DNA of 64,000 nt from Streptomyces bauhiniae (lineage in GTDB: Bacteria > Actinomycetota > Actinomycetes > Streptomycetales > Streptomycetaceae): assembly GCF_004784475.1 (NCBI RefSeq), contig NZ_SRRT01000008.1, forward strand, positions 248,001 to 312,000, given 5' to 3'. Position 1 is the stretch's first letter, and every line of letters begins with the position of its first letter. Shown here piece after piece: positions 8,527 through 16,895 of the stretch. A program made the translations under genes and the position numbers. The notes under the pieces are model-generated. The model saw nothing but the letters and a program-made list of their open reading frames with translations, made no database searches and had not been told where the DNA came from.

Positions 8527-9156
8527 TCAGGTCAGGGCGCCGGACCGGGCGAGGGAGTGCAGGAAGTGCATCAGCGTCAGCAGGGTGTCCCGGCTGGAGG
8601 CGCGGCGGCGTACGTCGCACTCGACGATCGGGATCTCCGGGGCCAGGTCGAGCGCGCCGCGCAGCTCCTCGATCGGGTGCCGGGGCGCGTCCGGGAAGGA
8701 GTTGACGGCGACGATGAAGGGCACGCCGCGTTCCTCCAGACGGCCCATGACGTCGAAGCTGACGTCCAGGCGGCGGGTGTCGACCAGGACGACCGCGCCG
8801 AGCGCGCCCTCGAAGAGGCGGTTCCACAGGAACCAGAACCGTTCCTGGCCGGGGGTGCCGAAGAGGTAGAGGACCAGTTTCTCGGTGATGCTGATGCGGC
8901 CGAAGTCCATGGCCACGGTGGTGGCGGTCTTGGTCTCGGAGCCGTAGTTGTCGTCGATGCCGATACCGGCCTGGGTCATGGTCTCCTCGGTGGTCAGCGG
9001 CCTGATCTCGCTGACCGAGCCGACCATGGTGGTCTTGCCGACGCCGAAGCCGCCCACGATCACGATCTTCACCGCGGCCTGGGCGGACTGCGGGAGCCGC
9101 TCCTCGGTGCGCGGGCCGGGGATCGCGGGGGCGGCGTCAGAGGCGTTGAAGTCCAT
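8527..9156 (-). CDS. cvnD: Conservon Ras-like GTPase CvnD
   Basis: 209 aa. P-loop GGFGVGKTT lies near residues 35-43. The switch II region FGTPGQERF and a VNSF segment replacing the usual NKxD guanine motif are typical of the CvnD/MglA-like ATP/GTP-binding family. It is expected to bind GTP in the cytoplasm and work with CvnA-C as a membrane-linked signalling complex, analogous to a G-protein switch. The start at 9156 overlaps the end of cvnC by 20 bases, so the two are translationally coupled. In S. coelicolor the syntenic cvn9 (rar) operon influences aerial mycelium formation and antibiotic production; that role is transferred here by synteny only. Confidence 0.93.
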   Translation of the reverse strand: MDFNASDAAPAIPGPRTEERLPQSAQAAVKIVIVGGFGVGKTTMVGSVSEIRPLTTEETMTQAGIGIDDNYGSETKTATTVAMDFGRISITEKLVLYLFGTPGQERFWFLWNRLFEGALGAVVLVDTRRLDVSFDVMGRLEERGVPFIVAVNSFPDAPRHPIEELRGALDLAPEIPIVECDVRRRASSRDTLLTLMHFLHSLARSGALT

Positions 9157-9547
9157 GCATCACCGCTTCGAGGAGGGTCCGGTCGGGGAGCGCCTGGCGG
9201 ACGATCGGGGCGCGGGCCTGCACCAGGTCGGCGCCGATCAGCTCGGTGATCAGCGCCGTCATCGCGCTGAACGGCAGGTCGAGGTAGGCCGAGAGCTCGG
9301 CCACGGACAGGGGTGCGGAACAGAGCCGGAGCACGGCCGCCTGTTCGGGGGTGCCGGACGGCGGGGGCGCCGAGCGCGCCACGATCAGGGTGACCAGATC
9401 GAGCTGCGCCCGGCCGCCCTCGTGCAGACCGGTGACGGCGTACAGCCGCTCGGGGCTCCCGGCCTCCGCCTCCTCGCCCGCGTCCGGGGCCAGGGGCGGC
9501 GGGGAGGGCGCCTCCTGCGGCAGGCGCCGTTTGCGGCGCGGGGTCAT
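9137..9547 (-). CDS. cvnC: Conservon DUF742 protein CvnC
   Basis: 136 aa. DUF742 features are the RLYAVTGLHEGGRAQLDLVTLI stretch (about residues 47-68) and a winged-helix-like half with LCSAPLSVAELSAYLDLP. The N-terminus is basic (TPRRKRRLPQ) and is followed by an acidic Pro/Glu linker. The start ATG shares bases with the TGA of cvnB in an ATGA overlap. In the studied conservon of S. coelicolor CvnC contacts CvnA and CvnD. Its biochemical action is unknown. Confidence 0.92.
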   Translation of the reverse strand: MTPRRKRRLPQEAPSPPPLAPDAGEEAEAGSPERLYAVTGLHEGGRAQLDLVTLIVARSAPPPSGTPEQAAVLRLCSAPLSVAELSAYLDLPFSAMTALITELIGADLVQARAPIVRQALPDRTLLEAVMHGLQRL

Positions 9548-9951
9548 ACGGCCTGCCCGCCGCGCCGGGGCGGAGAGGTGAGGTGGGCGCCGATCCGGAC
9601 GACGAGGTCGCGCATCATGCCGCCCATCCGGCCGGGCTCGCAGACCACGTCGGCGAGGACGGCGAGGTAGGCGTTGTCACCGGCGGCCATCAGATAGAAG
9701 TAGCCGCCGTCGATCTCGATGACGACGAGCTTCATCTCCCCGCTGCTGCCCGGGAGTTCCTGGGCGACCGCCCCGGCCAGGCTCTGCACTCCGGCGCAGG
9801 CGGCGGCCACCCGGTCGGCGGCGTCGGGGTCGCCGCCGTAGCGGGCGATGCGCAGGCCGTCCGAGGAGAGCACCACGATCATCTCGATGCCGGGTACGCC
9901 GTCGTGCAGTTGCTTGAGCATCCAGTCGAAGTTGGCACGCTGCTGGATCAC
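9544..9951 (-). CDS. cvnB: Conservon roadblock/LC7 protein CvnB
   Basis: 135 aa. Roadblock/LC7 domain: FDWMLKQLHDGVPGIEMIVVLSSDGL at the N-terminus, GEMKLVVIEIDGGYFYLMAAG in the middle, and a C-terminal region on which the GTPase could dock. Proteins of this fold act as regulators or scaffolds for small GTPases such as MglA. The start is GTG 9951, whose last two bases plus the next base form the TGA of cvnA (GTGA overlap), with GGGGAG upstream. It is co-translated in the cvnA-B-C-D-E order typical of Streptomyces conservons. Confidence 0.92.
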   Translation of the reverse strand: MIQQRANFDWMLKQLHDGVPGIEMIVVLSSDGLRIARYGGDPDAADRVAAACAGVQSLAGAVAQELPGSSGEMKLVVIEIDGGYFYLMAAGDNAYLAVLADVVCEPGRMGGMMRDLVVRIGAHLTSPPRRGGQAV

Positions 9952-11585
9952 TTGGGCTCCCCCTCGTCGCCGGCGCCGGTGTCGGCCGAGTCGTCGATCA
10001 GATGCAGGTAGGCGGTCGGATTCCGGGTGAAGTCGGTCGGGTGGGCGCCTTCGTTGCCCTTCTTCATGCCCTCCCAGAAGGCGTCGACCCACATGCCCGG
10101 TTCGCGGTCGAGAAGCTTCTGCCGCTCGGGGTCGGCCGGGGGCCGGGGCTCCGGTTCCGGCTGGGACCAGATGGTGGGGCGTCCCTCGCGCTCGGCCTGC
10201 TCGATGGCGGCCTGTTCGGCGTAGCGCTGGCTGAGCGGTACGGTCACCCGGCTGCGGCGCTGCGGCAGTCCGTTCGCCGTCCACTCGGTGACCTCGGGGA
10301 CGTCGTCCTCCATCGAGGCCGGGGCGGGGATGCGCGGCGCGGTGGGGCGGCGGCGCTTGGGCGGGCGCTTGGGGCCCTCCAGCGCGCCGAGTTCGGGCAT
10401 CGGCACGGCGGTGGCACCGATGCCGTGCGCGGCGCCGACACCGGGCTCGGTGGTGAGCATGTCGCGGGGCACGACGAGGATGGCGCGGACGCCGCCGTAG
10501 GCGGAGGCGCGCAGCGAGACGTCCATGTCGAAGGCGTTGCAGAGCCGGCCGACCACGGCGAGGCCGAGGCGGGGGCTGTCGCCGAGGTTGTGTGCGTCGT
10601 CGTCGGCGCGGGCGTCCAGGATCATCTGCTCGACGCGGGCCCGCCCCTCCTCACTGAGGCTGACCCCGGCATCCTCGATCTCGATGGCGAGGCCGGTCTG
10701 CACCTCGAAGGCGGTGACGTGCACCTTGGTCGAGGGCGGCGAGTAGCGGGTGGCGTTGTCGAACAGCTCGGCGGCCGCGTGGATGACCGGCTCGACCGAG
10801 GTGCCCTTGATGTTGATGTTGACGATCGAGGCGAGGTTGATCCGGGGGAACTCCAGGATGCGGGACATCGCGCCCCGCAGCACGCTGTAGAGGGAGACGG
10901 GCACCGGCCACTGGCGGCCCGGACGGCCGCCGCCGAGCACCGAGATGGAGTCGGCGAGGCGGCCGATCAGCGCGGTGCCGTGGTCGACGCGCAGCAGGTC
11001 GTCGAAGACCTCGGCGTTGCGGCCGTGGTCCTCCTCCATCTCCCGCAGTTCCTTGGCCTGTTGGTGGACGATGGCCTGCACGCGCCGGGCGGTGGTGACG
11101 AACGCTCGCTGGGTGGCGTCCCGCATGTTGATCTCGTGCTCGGCACCGCGCAGCGCCACGCGGAGCAACTCGCGCTGGGACGGCGGGAGATGACGCAGTT
11201 CGGGGTCCTCGTCGATGACGTGGCGCAGCACGTCCCGCAGCCGCTCGCCCCCGCGCAGCCGGGCGAGCGCGAGCGGCAGCACCTCGGAGCCGAGGCGGAC
11301 GATCTCCGCGTCGTGGGCGGCGATGCGGTGCTCCAGATACGCGGTGTGCCGGGCGTTCTCGGCTTCTACGGCCCGGAGTTGACGCCCGCGCCGCACCACT
11401 TCGCTCGCGGTGGCGAGCAGCAGCAGCGTGGCCACCAGCCCGCAGCAGGCGACGGCGATCCGGGCGGAGCCCGGCACCAGGAACACGGCGGCCGCGGTCA
11501 CCGCGGCCATCACCAGGGCGGGCGGCAACAACACCTGCGCGTACGGACGTTCACGGACACCGGGAGGTTTCTGAACACTCACCAT
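9948..11585 (-). CDS. cvnA: Conservon sensor histidine kinase-like protein CvnA
   Basis: 545 aa. Two hydrophobic segments lie near the N-terminus (about residues 15-60), followed by a coiled-coil-like helical region and a GHKL ATPase domain: ELFDNATRYSPPSTKVHV is the N box and DSPRLGLAVVGRLC the later ATP-lid region. A phosphoacceptor H box of classic kinases is not obvious (the region reads LRVDHGTALIGRLADS). The C-terminal 150 residues are proline- and charge-rich. The start ATG at 11585 is supported by AGAAGG; the frame stays open 17 codons further upstream. It is the first conservon gene, so it likely receives the signal at the membrane. The syntenic operon in S. coelicolor is cvn9/rar. 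Confidence 0.92.
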   Translation of the reverse strand: MVSVQKPPGVRERPYAQVLLPPALVMAAVTAAAVFLVPGSARIAVACCGLVATLLLLATASEVVRRGRQLRAVEAENARHTAYLEHRIAAHDAEIVRLGSEVLPLALARLRGGERLRDVLRHVIDEDPELRHLPPSQRELLRVALRGAEHEINMRDATQRAFVTTARRVQAIVHQQAKELREMEEDHGRNAEVFDDLLRVDHGTALIGRLADSISVLGGGRPGRQWPVPVSLYSVLRGAMSRILEFPRINLASIVNINIKGTSVEPVIHAAAELFDNATRYSPPSTKVHVTAFEVQTGLAIEIEDAGVSLSEEGRARVEQMILDARADDDAHNLGDSPRLGLAVVGRLCNAFDMDVSLRASAYGGVRAILVVPRDMLTTEPGVGAAHGIGATAVPMPELGALEGPKRPPKRRRPTAPRIPAPASMEDDVPEVTEWTANGLPQRRSRVTVPLSQRYAEQAAIEQAEREGRPTIWSQPEPEPRPPADPERQKLLDREPGMWVDAFWEGMKKGNEGAHPTDFTRNPTAYLHLIDDSADTGAGDEGEPK

Positions 11586-11796
11586 GGATGCCTTCTGGGA
11601 AGAACGGTATATAGGGGAACAGGCGCCCGAATCCATCTCAACCGGGTCCGCCGCGGGCGAGCCTAATCCGACCGGGACACCCCCGTGTCATATTCGGCAA
11701 GCACCTGAAATCCCCCGAGCAACAGGAGTACCGTCACCCCTATTTACACAACGAGCACCCATTCGAACACGTTGAGTAGCGCCACCCGCACATACG

Positions 11797-11821
11797 AAAA
11801 AGGGCCGACCGAAGCCGACCC
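11797..11821 (-). terminator. helY terminator with UUCG loop
   Basis: On the minus strand an imperfect GC stem (two G-U pairs) closes on a C(UUCG)G tetraloop and is followed by five Ts. It lies about 60 bases after the helY stop codon. Confidence 0.75.
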
Positions 11822-11825
11822 CTCT

Positions 11826-11851
11826 TGGGGGCGCGGGGAACTGCGCGATCA
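11826..11851. repeat. Short intergenic repeat GGGGCGCGGGGAACTGCGCGA
   Basis: This 21-base word recurs in inverted orientation at 33054-33078 with one base changed. It contains a small hairpin (GCGC, 8-base loop, GCGC). I recall the same word as common between genes in many Streptomyces genomes. Here it lies between the helY terminator and the helY stop. Confidence 0.55.
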
Positions 11852-11883
11852 GCCACAGCCCACCCGCACCCGCCCGACAACCC

Positions 11884-14691
11884 TCACCCCACGGACGAGT
11901 AGGCAACCACTCCCCGCAGCAACTGATCAACAGCCTTGCGCGCATTCTTGGCGACCGTCGAGCCCTCCGCAGGAGCAGCCGCAGCAACCTGACCGAGAAC
12001 ATCAATCACCTGCTTCGTCCACCGCACAAAATCCCCCGCAGGCATCTCCGCCTCACGCAAAACCTCGTCGAGCCCCTTCCCCGAGGCCCACTGGTGGGCG
12101 ATCCACGCGAACCCGAGATCCGGCTCCCGCTGCCCGACACCTTCCGTCTGGCTGATCCGGAAGTCCTCCTCCAGCGCGTCCAGCCGCCCCCAGATCCGCA
12201 CCATCTCGCCGAGCGCGGCCTGAGCCGGCCCGGAGGGCAGCTTGGGCGTCATCGCGTCGTCACTGACCCGCGACTCGTACACCAACGCCGAGACGCAGGC
12301 GGCGAGTTCGGCGGGGCCGAGCCCCTCCCACACGCCCTCGCGCAGGCATTCGCTGGCCAGCAGGTCCAACTCGCCGTAGAGCCGGGCGAGCCGCTTGCCG
12401 TTGGCGGTGACCTCGTCGCCGCGCAGGTAGTCCAGTTCGGTCAGCAGGGCGACGATCCGGTCGAAGGTCCGCGCGATGGTGTTGGTGCGGCCCTCGATGC
12501 GCCGCTCCAGTTGCGAGGTGTCGCGCTGGAGCCGGTGGTAGCGCTCGGCCCAGCGGGCGTGGTCCTCACGGTCGTCGCAGCCGTGGCAGGGGTGCGCGCG
12601 GATGGCGGTACGCAGCCGGGCGATCTCCCGGTCGTCGGCGGCCTGCGAGCGCTTCTTGCGGGCGCGCTCCGGCGGGATGTGCCCGGCCTTGGTGCGCAGC
12701 GCGGAGGCGAGGTCCCGACGGGACTGCGGGGAGCGGGCGTTGAACGTCTTCGGGATGCGCATCCGGTCCAGTGCCTCGACGGGCACGGGGAAGTCCATCG
12801 ACGCCAGCCGCTTGACCTGCCGTTCGGCGGTGAGCACCAGCGGGCGGGGCCCGTCGTGGTGGTCGAAGCCCCGCTGGCCGCCGGTGCGCCCGGCGGGCAC
12901 GCCGGGGTCGAGCACGAGGGCGAGGCCCGCGTACTTGCCGGTGGGCACGTGGATGATGTCGCCCGGCTTGAGCTTCTCCAGGGCGACGGCGGCCTCGGCG
13001 CGCCGCTGGTTGGCGCCCTGCCGGGCCAGCTCGGTCTCCCGGTCCTTGAGTTCGCGGCGCAGTCGCGCGTACTCGTCGAAGTCGCCGAGGTGGCAGGTCA
13101 TGGAGTCCTTGTAGCCCTCCAGGCCCTCCTCGTTGCGCTGCACCTGCCGGGAGATCCCGACGACCGACTTGTCGGCCTGGAACTGCGCGAACGACGTCTC
13201 CAGCAGCTCGCGCGAGCGGTGCCGCCCGAACTGCTCGACCAGGTTGACCGCCATGTTGTACGACGGCTTGAAGCTGGAGCGCAGCGGATAGGTGCGGGTG
13301 CCCGCGAGCCCGGCGAGGTGTTCGGGACTCATCCCGCGCTGCCACAGCACCACGGCGTGGCCCTCGACGTCGATGCCCCGGCGGCCGGCCCGGCCGGTGA
13401 GCTGGGTGTACTCGCCGGGGGTGATGTCGGCGTGCTGTTCGCCGTTCCACTTGACGAGCTTCTCCAGCACCACCGAGCGGGCGGGCATGTTGATGCCGAG
13501 CGCCAGCGTCTCGGTGGCGAACACGGCCTTGACCAGCCCGCGGACGAACAGCTCCTCCACGACCTCCTTGAAGGTCGGCAGCATGCCGGCGTGGTGGGCG
13601 GCGATGCCGCGCTCCAGGCCCTCCAGCCATTCGTAGTAGCCGAGGACGTGCAGGTCCTCGGGCGGGATGTTCGCGGTGCGCTCCTCGACCAGGGCGCGGA
13701 CCTGGTCCCGCTCCTCCTCGTCGTTGAGCCTGAGGCCCGCGTACAGGCACTGCTGGACGGCGGCCTCGCAGGCGGCGCGGCTGAAGATGAAGGTGATGGC
13801 GGGCAGCAGGCCCTCGGAGTCCAGACGCTCGATGACCTCGGGGCGGCCCGGTGTCCAGGCGCGCTGGCGCTGCCTGCGCTCCCGCTCCCGGTCGGCCTCG
13901 CGCATGGCGCGGCCGCGCCTGCGGTCCTGGTAGGAGGGCCGGGTGGCCTCCATCCGGGCGAGCCGGACGAGGTCGGGGTTGACGGCCTTCTTGGCTCCCT
14001 CGCCCTCCTCGAACAGGTCGTACATCCGCCGCCCGGCGAGCACGTGCTGGAACAGCGGTACGGGGCGGTGCTCGGAGACGATCACCTCGGTGTCGCCGCG
14101 CACGGTGTCCAGCCAGTCGCCGAACTCCTCGGCGTTGGACACGGTGGCCGACAGCGACACCAGGGTCACCGACTCGGGCAGGTGGATGATCACCTCTTCC
14201 CAGACGGCTCCCCGGAAGCGGTCGGAGAGGTAGTGCACCTCGTCCATGACCACATAGCCGAGGCCCAGGAGGGTCTGGGAGCCGGCGTACAGCATGTTCC
14301 GCAGCACCTCGGTCGTCATGACGACGATCGGGGCGTCGGAGTTCACGCTGTTGTCACCGGTGAGGAGGCCGACCTTGTCGGCTCCGTAGCGGCGGCACAG
14401 GTCGGCGTACTTCTGGTTCGACAGCGCCTTGATGGGCGTCGTGTAGAAGCATTTCTTGCCCTGTTCCAGGGCGAGGTGGACGGCGAACTCGCCCACGATC
14501 GTCTTGCCCGAGCCGGTGGGGGCGGCCACCAGCACGCCCTTTCCGCCCTCGAGTGCCTGACACGCTTCCACCTGGAAGTCGTCGAGGCCGAAGTCGTACA
14601 TCTCGCGGAAGCCCGCGAGCGCGGTGGCCTGCTCGGCGGCCCGCACTCGGGACGCCGCGTACCGCTCGGCCGGTGAGAGGTCCTCTGTCAT
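11884..14691 (-). CDS. helY: Ski2/Mtr4-like superfamily 2 RNA helicase (HelY family)
   Basis: 935 aa. RecA-like domain 1 has Walker A APTGSGKT (about residues 50-57) and the DEVH box (MDEVHYLSDRFRG). Domain 2 has ATETLALGINMPARSVV and QLTGRAGRRGID. The C-terminal third carries the DSHCT-like helical domain (DALEEDFRISQTE). An internal segment VPTGKYAGLALVLDPG resembles the arch/KOW insert of Mtr4-type helicases. It is expected to unwind RNA during turnover. The ATG at 14691 starts MTEDLSPAERY; the ribosome binding site is weak. It follows tatC on the same strand, the same order as helY-tatC-tatA in M. tuberculosis. A large open frame on the opposite strand is a GC-driven shadow. Confidence 0.92.
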   Translation of the reverse strand: MTEDLSPAERYAASRVRAAEQATALAGFREMYDFGLDDFQVEACQALEGGKGVLVAAPTGSGKTIVGEFAVHLALEQGKKCFYTTPIKALSNQKYADLCRRYGADKVGLLTGDNSVNSDAPIVVMTTEVLRNMLYAGSQTLLGLGYVVMDEVHYLSDRFRGAVWEEVIIHLPESVTLVSLSATVSNAEEFGDWLDTVRGDTEVIVSEHRPVPLFQHVLAGRRMYDLFEEGEGAKKAVNPDLVRLARMEATRPSYQDRRRGRAMREADRERERRQRQRAWTPGRPEVIERLDSEGLLPAITFIFSRAACEAAVQQCLYAGLRLNDEEERDQVRALVEERTANIPPEDLHVLGYYEWLEGLERGIAAHHAGMLPTFKEVVEELFVRGLVKAVFATETLALGINMPARSVVLEKLVKWNGEQHADITPGEYTQLTGRAGRRGIDVEGHAVVLWQRGMSPEHLAGLAGTRTYPLRSSFKPSYNMAVNLVEQFGRHRSRELLETSFAQFQADKSVVGISRQVQRNEEGLEGYKDSMTCHLGDFDEYARLRRELKDRETELARQGANQRRAEAAVALEKLKPGDIIHVPTGKYAGLALVLDPGVPAGRTGGQRGFDHHDGPRPLVLTAERQVKRLASMDFPVPVEALDRMRIPKTFNARSPQSRRDLASALRTKAGHIPPERARKKRSQAADDREIARLRTAIRAHPCHGCDDREDHARWAERYHRLQRDTSQLERRIEGRTNTIARTFDRIVALLTELDYLRGDEVTANGKRLARLYGELDLLASECLREGVWEGLGPAELAACVSALVYESRVSDDAMTPKLPSGPAQAALGEMVRIWGRLDALEEDFRISQTEGVGQREPDLGFAWIAHQWASGKGLDEVLREAEMPAGDFVRWTKQVIDVLGQVAAAAPAEGSTVAKNARKAVDQLLRGVVAYSSVG

Positions 14692-14851
14692 CGTGCTTTC
14701 GAGCGTACCGGCCCGCACCGACAACAGGACGATCATTATCGCTTCCCACGCCCACCGAAACGGAATGCCTGCCTCCGGGCCCGGCGGTACGGACGGACGA
14801 GGGGCCGGACGGAAGATCCGTCCGGCCCCTCGCTCACGGGTACTGGTCCGC

Positions 14852-15793
14852 TCAGGTGACGTCGTCGTAGCCCTCGTAGCGGCCCGGCGGCAGGGCCTCG
14901 GCCTGGCGGGCCTGCTCGGGGACGGCGGCGGTCAGCCGCTCGGGGCCGGCGATCGGCTCCGGCCGGTGGTCCAGCGGCGAGGCTTCGTCGTCGTCCAGCT
15001 CGGCGGCCTCGTCGGCGCGCTGCCGGCGGCGGTCGTTGAGCAGCGCGATGCCGACGGCGATGAAGTACAGCACCACGATGGGCCCGGCCAGCGCGATCAT
15101 GCCGAAGGGGTCCGTGGTGGGGGTGGCGACGGCGCCGAAGACGAAGACGCCCATGACCACACCGCGCCACCAGCCGGCCATCCGGCGCCCGGTCACCACA
15201 CCGGCGAAGTTCAGCATGACCAGCAGCAGCGGCAGCTCGAAGGCGCCGCCGAAGATGAGGATCATCCGGACGATGAAGTCCAGGACCTTGTCCATCGGCA
15301 GGATGTTCGCCGAGCCGTCGGGGGTGATGCCCAGCAGCACCCGCATGCTGATCGGCAGGATCGTGTAGGCGAGCCAGGCGCCCGCCATGAACAGCGGCAC
15401 CGCCGCCGCCACGAACCAGTAGGTGTACTTGCGCTCGTGCCGGTGCAGGCCCGGTGCGATGAACGCCCAGAGCTGGAAGAGCCAGACCGGGCTGGAGATG
15501 ACCACGCCCGCCATGAAGCAGACCTTCACCGTGGTGGTGAAGGGCGACAGCAGGTCGGTGTAGGCGATGACCGCGCAGGAGCCTCCGGTGGACTCACCCA
15601 GGCCCTCGGTGCAGCGCGGGACCGGATGCGAGAGGAAGGACATCAGGTCCTGGCTGTAGAAGGCGACCACCACGGAGACGACCGTGATCGCCAACATGCC
15701 CTTGGCGAGCCGGTTGCGCAGCTCGCGCAGGTGCTCCACGAGGGGCATCCGCCCCTCGGGGTCCTTCTCTTTCTTGCGGGCAGACTTGAGCAA
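14852..15793 (-). CDS. tatC: Twin-arginine translocase subunit TatC
   Basis: 313 aa with six predicted membrane segments. Family marks are PLVEHLRELRNRL with the essential Glu (about residues 17-29), the first periplasmic loop, and the FGGAFELPLLLVML segment with the FExP motif. It is the receptor for twin-arginine signal peptides in the cytoplasmic membrane. The C-terminal 60 residues form a charged cytoplasmic tail common in actinobacteria. The start is a TTG at 15793, supported by GAGGA 6 bases upstream and by the family N-terminus. It lies about 45 bases after tatA, forming one unit with tatA and probably helY. Confidence 0.95.
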   Translation of the reverse strand: MLKSARKKEKDPEGRMPLVEHLRELRNRLAKGMLAITVVSVVVAFYSQDLMSFLSHPVPRCTEGLGESTGGSCAVIAYTDLLSPFTTTVKVCFMAGVVISSPVWLFQLWAFIAPGLHRHERKYTYWFVAAAVPLFMAGAWLAYTILPISMRVLLGITPDGSANILPMDKVLDFIVRMILIFGGAFELPLLLVMLNFAGVVTGRRMAGWWRGVVMGVFVFGAVATPTTDPFGMIALAGPIVVLYFIAVGIALLNDRRRQRADEAAELDDDEASPLDHRPEPIAGPERLTAAVPEQARQAEALPPGRYEGYDDVT

Positions 15794-15838
15794 CCCACGT
15801 CCTCATCTCGTGCGGCAGGCCGGTGTCGCGGCCGCGGG

Positions 15839-16114
15839 TCAGCGCTGGGTGGTGTCCGTGGGCTCGTTGACCGGGCGGGCGCTGTTCACGTCGCCGGGGG
15901 CGGCCTGGATGGTGCGCTGCGCGGGGGGCTGCTCGCCGGAGGCCGGAGGCGTGGAGGTGTTGCCCTCCTCCTTCATCGCCTTCGCCTCGCTCTTGAGGAT
16001 GCGTGCGGACTTGCCCAGCGAGCGGGCCATGTCCGGAAGCTTCTTCGCGCCGAAGAGCAGGAAGACGACGACGAGAATGAGAATGATCTCGGTAGGACCG
16101 AGCCTTCCGATCAT
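15839..16114 (-). CDS. tatA: Sec-independent translocase pore subunit TatA
   Basis: 91 aa. One N-terminal membrane helix (PTEIILILVVVFLLFGAKKL) is followed by the FGxxKLP hinge, an amphipathic helix (DMARSLGKSARILKSEAKAM) and an unstructured polar tail. It forms the Tat pore with TatC. The start at ATG 16114 gives the usual IGRLGPTEI N-terminus with AAGG upstream; an upstream in-frame codon would add a non-conserved 19 residues. About 260 bases separate it from the next gene upstream, so it likely has its own promoter. Confidence 0.95.
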   Translation of the reverse strand: MIGRLGPTEIILILVVVFLLFGAKKLPDMARSLGKSARILKSEAKAMKEEGNTSTPPASGEQPPAQRTIQAAPGDVNSARPVNEPTDTTQR

Positions 16115-16371
16115 GAGTGTGTACCTTCTCACCGAGGCGGGGGTGGGGGTGCTGTCCGACCGCTCGGACAAGCGTCCGGATGGTCGTGCCGGCAGCGATC
16201 GTAACGCTCAGGGGTAAACGAGAGGCAATCCCCGTGCGTACTCCCGGTCCGCGGTACGCGCCTCGTTCTCCGCACCGCGACCAGCAGCGTACCCGTACGC
16301 CCGTCCCGCATGACAGGGCGAAGTGACGCAAACCGCTTGTGGCGTTTCCGTCGCCCTGGTACTCGCGCAGG

Positions 16372-16566
16372 TCAGAGCGTGTCGGCGGCGCGGGCGGTGC
16401 TCACCGCGGCCCGCTCCAGGTCCTCGGCGGCACGGCTGATGCGGCGCCCGGAGTCGGCGACCTGGAGGCCGAGTTGGCGCGCGGCCACGAAGACGCGGAC
16501 GGCGAGCACCCCCAGTACGGCGAGACCCAGAAATCCCATGGCAACCGCGAACATCGGCCAGAACAT
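16372..16566 (-). CDS. Small single-pass membrane protein, unknown function
   Basis: 64 aa. The N-terminal half is one membrane helix (FAVAMGFLGLAVLGVLAVRV); the C-terminal half is an Ala/Arg-rich helix suited to a coiled coil or membrane-surface contact (LQVADSGRRISRAAEDLERA). It lies between the zinc-ribbon gene and tatA, on the same strand as both. I recall a similar small protein in this spot in other streptomycetes, which supports it being real. I cannot assign a function. The start at 16566 lacks a clear ribosome binding site. Confidence 0.7.
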   Translation of the reverse strand: MFWPMFAVAMGFLGLAVLGVLAVRVFVAARQLGLQVADSGRRISRAAEDLERAAVSTARAADTL

Positions 16567-16598
16567 GAGGACGAGCCTAGACCGTCCGGGAGCGGTCT

Positions 16599-16895
16599 TC
16601 AGACGGTGGAGTGCAGCCGCAGGGTCCGCACCCCGGCCCCGCTGAGCAGTTGCACGATCCGGTCCCCGGCGGGCTTGCGCACCGCCGTGCCGCACTCGGG
16701 GCAGGTGAAGGAGTAGAACGTGGTCCGGCTGGAGCCGCCGATGGCCAGCCGCAGCGCGTTCGCGGCGAGTTCGAACCGGCCCCGGCAGTCGGGGCAGGCC
16801 GCCTTGAACACCACGGGGACGACGCGCCGCATCCCGGCGAAGGCGGCGGCCGCCGTCACCTCGCGCGTCGTCCCGGGCGCCCGGGTCTCGTTCAC
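16599..16895 (-). CDS. Zinc-ribbon protein coupled to pafC, unknown function
   Basis: 98 aa. Two CxxC pairs (CPDCRGRF near residue 36 and CPECGTAV near residue 68) should hold one zinc ion. Between them lies a beta-rich segment (FELAANALRLAIGG, SSRTTFYSFT). The start is GTG 16895, overlapping the TGA of pafC as GTGA, so it is translated with pafC. No DNA-binding domain or enzyme motif is visible. Its tie to pafBC suggests a link to DNA-damage regulation or proteasome-related functions, but this is guilt by association only. Confidence 0.8.
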   Translation of the reverse strand: MNETRAPGTTREVTAAAAFAGMRRVVPVVFKAACPDCRGRFELAANALRLAIGGSSRTTFYSFTCPECGTAVRKPAGDRIVQLLSGAGVRTLRLHSTV

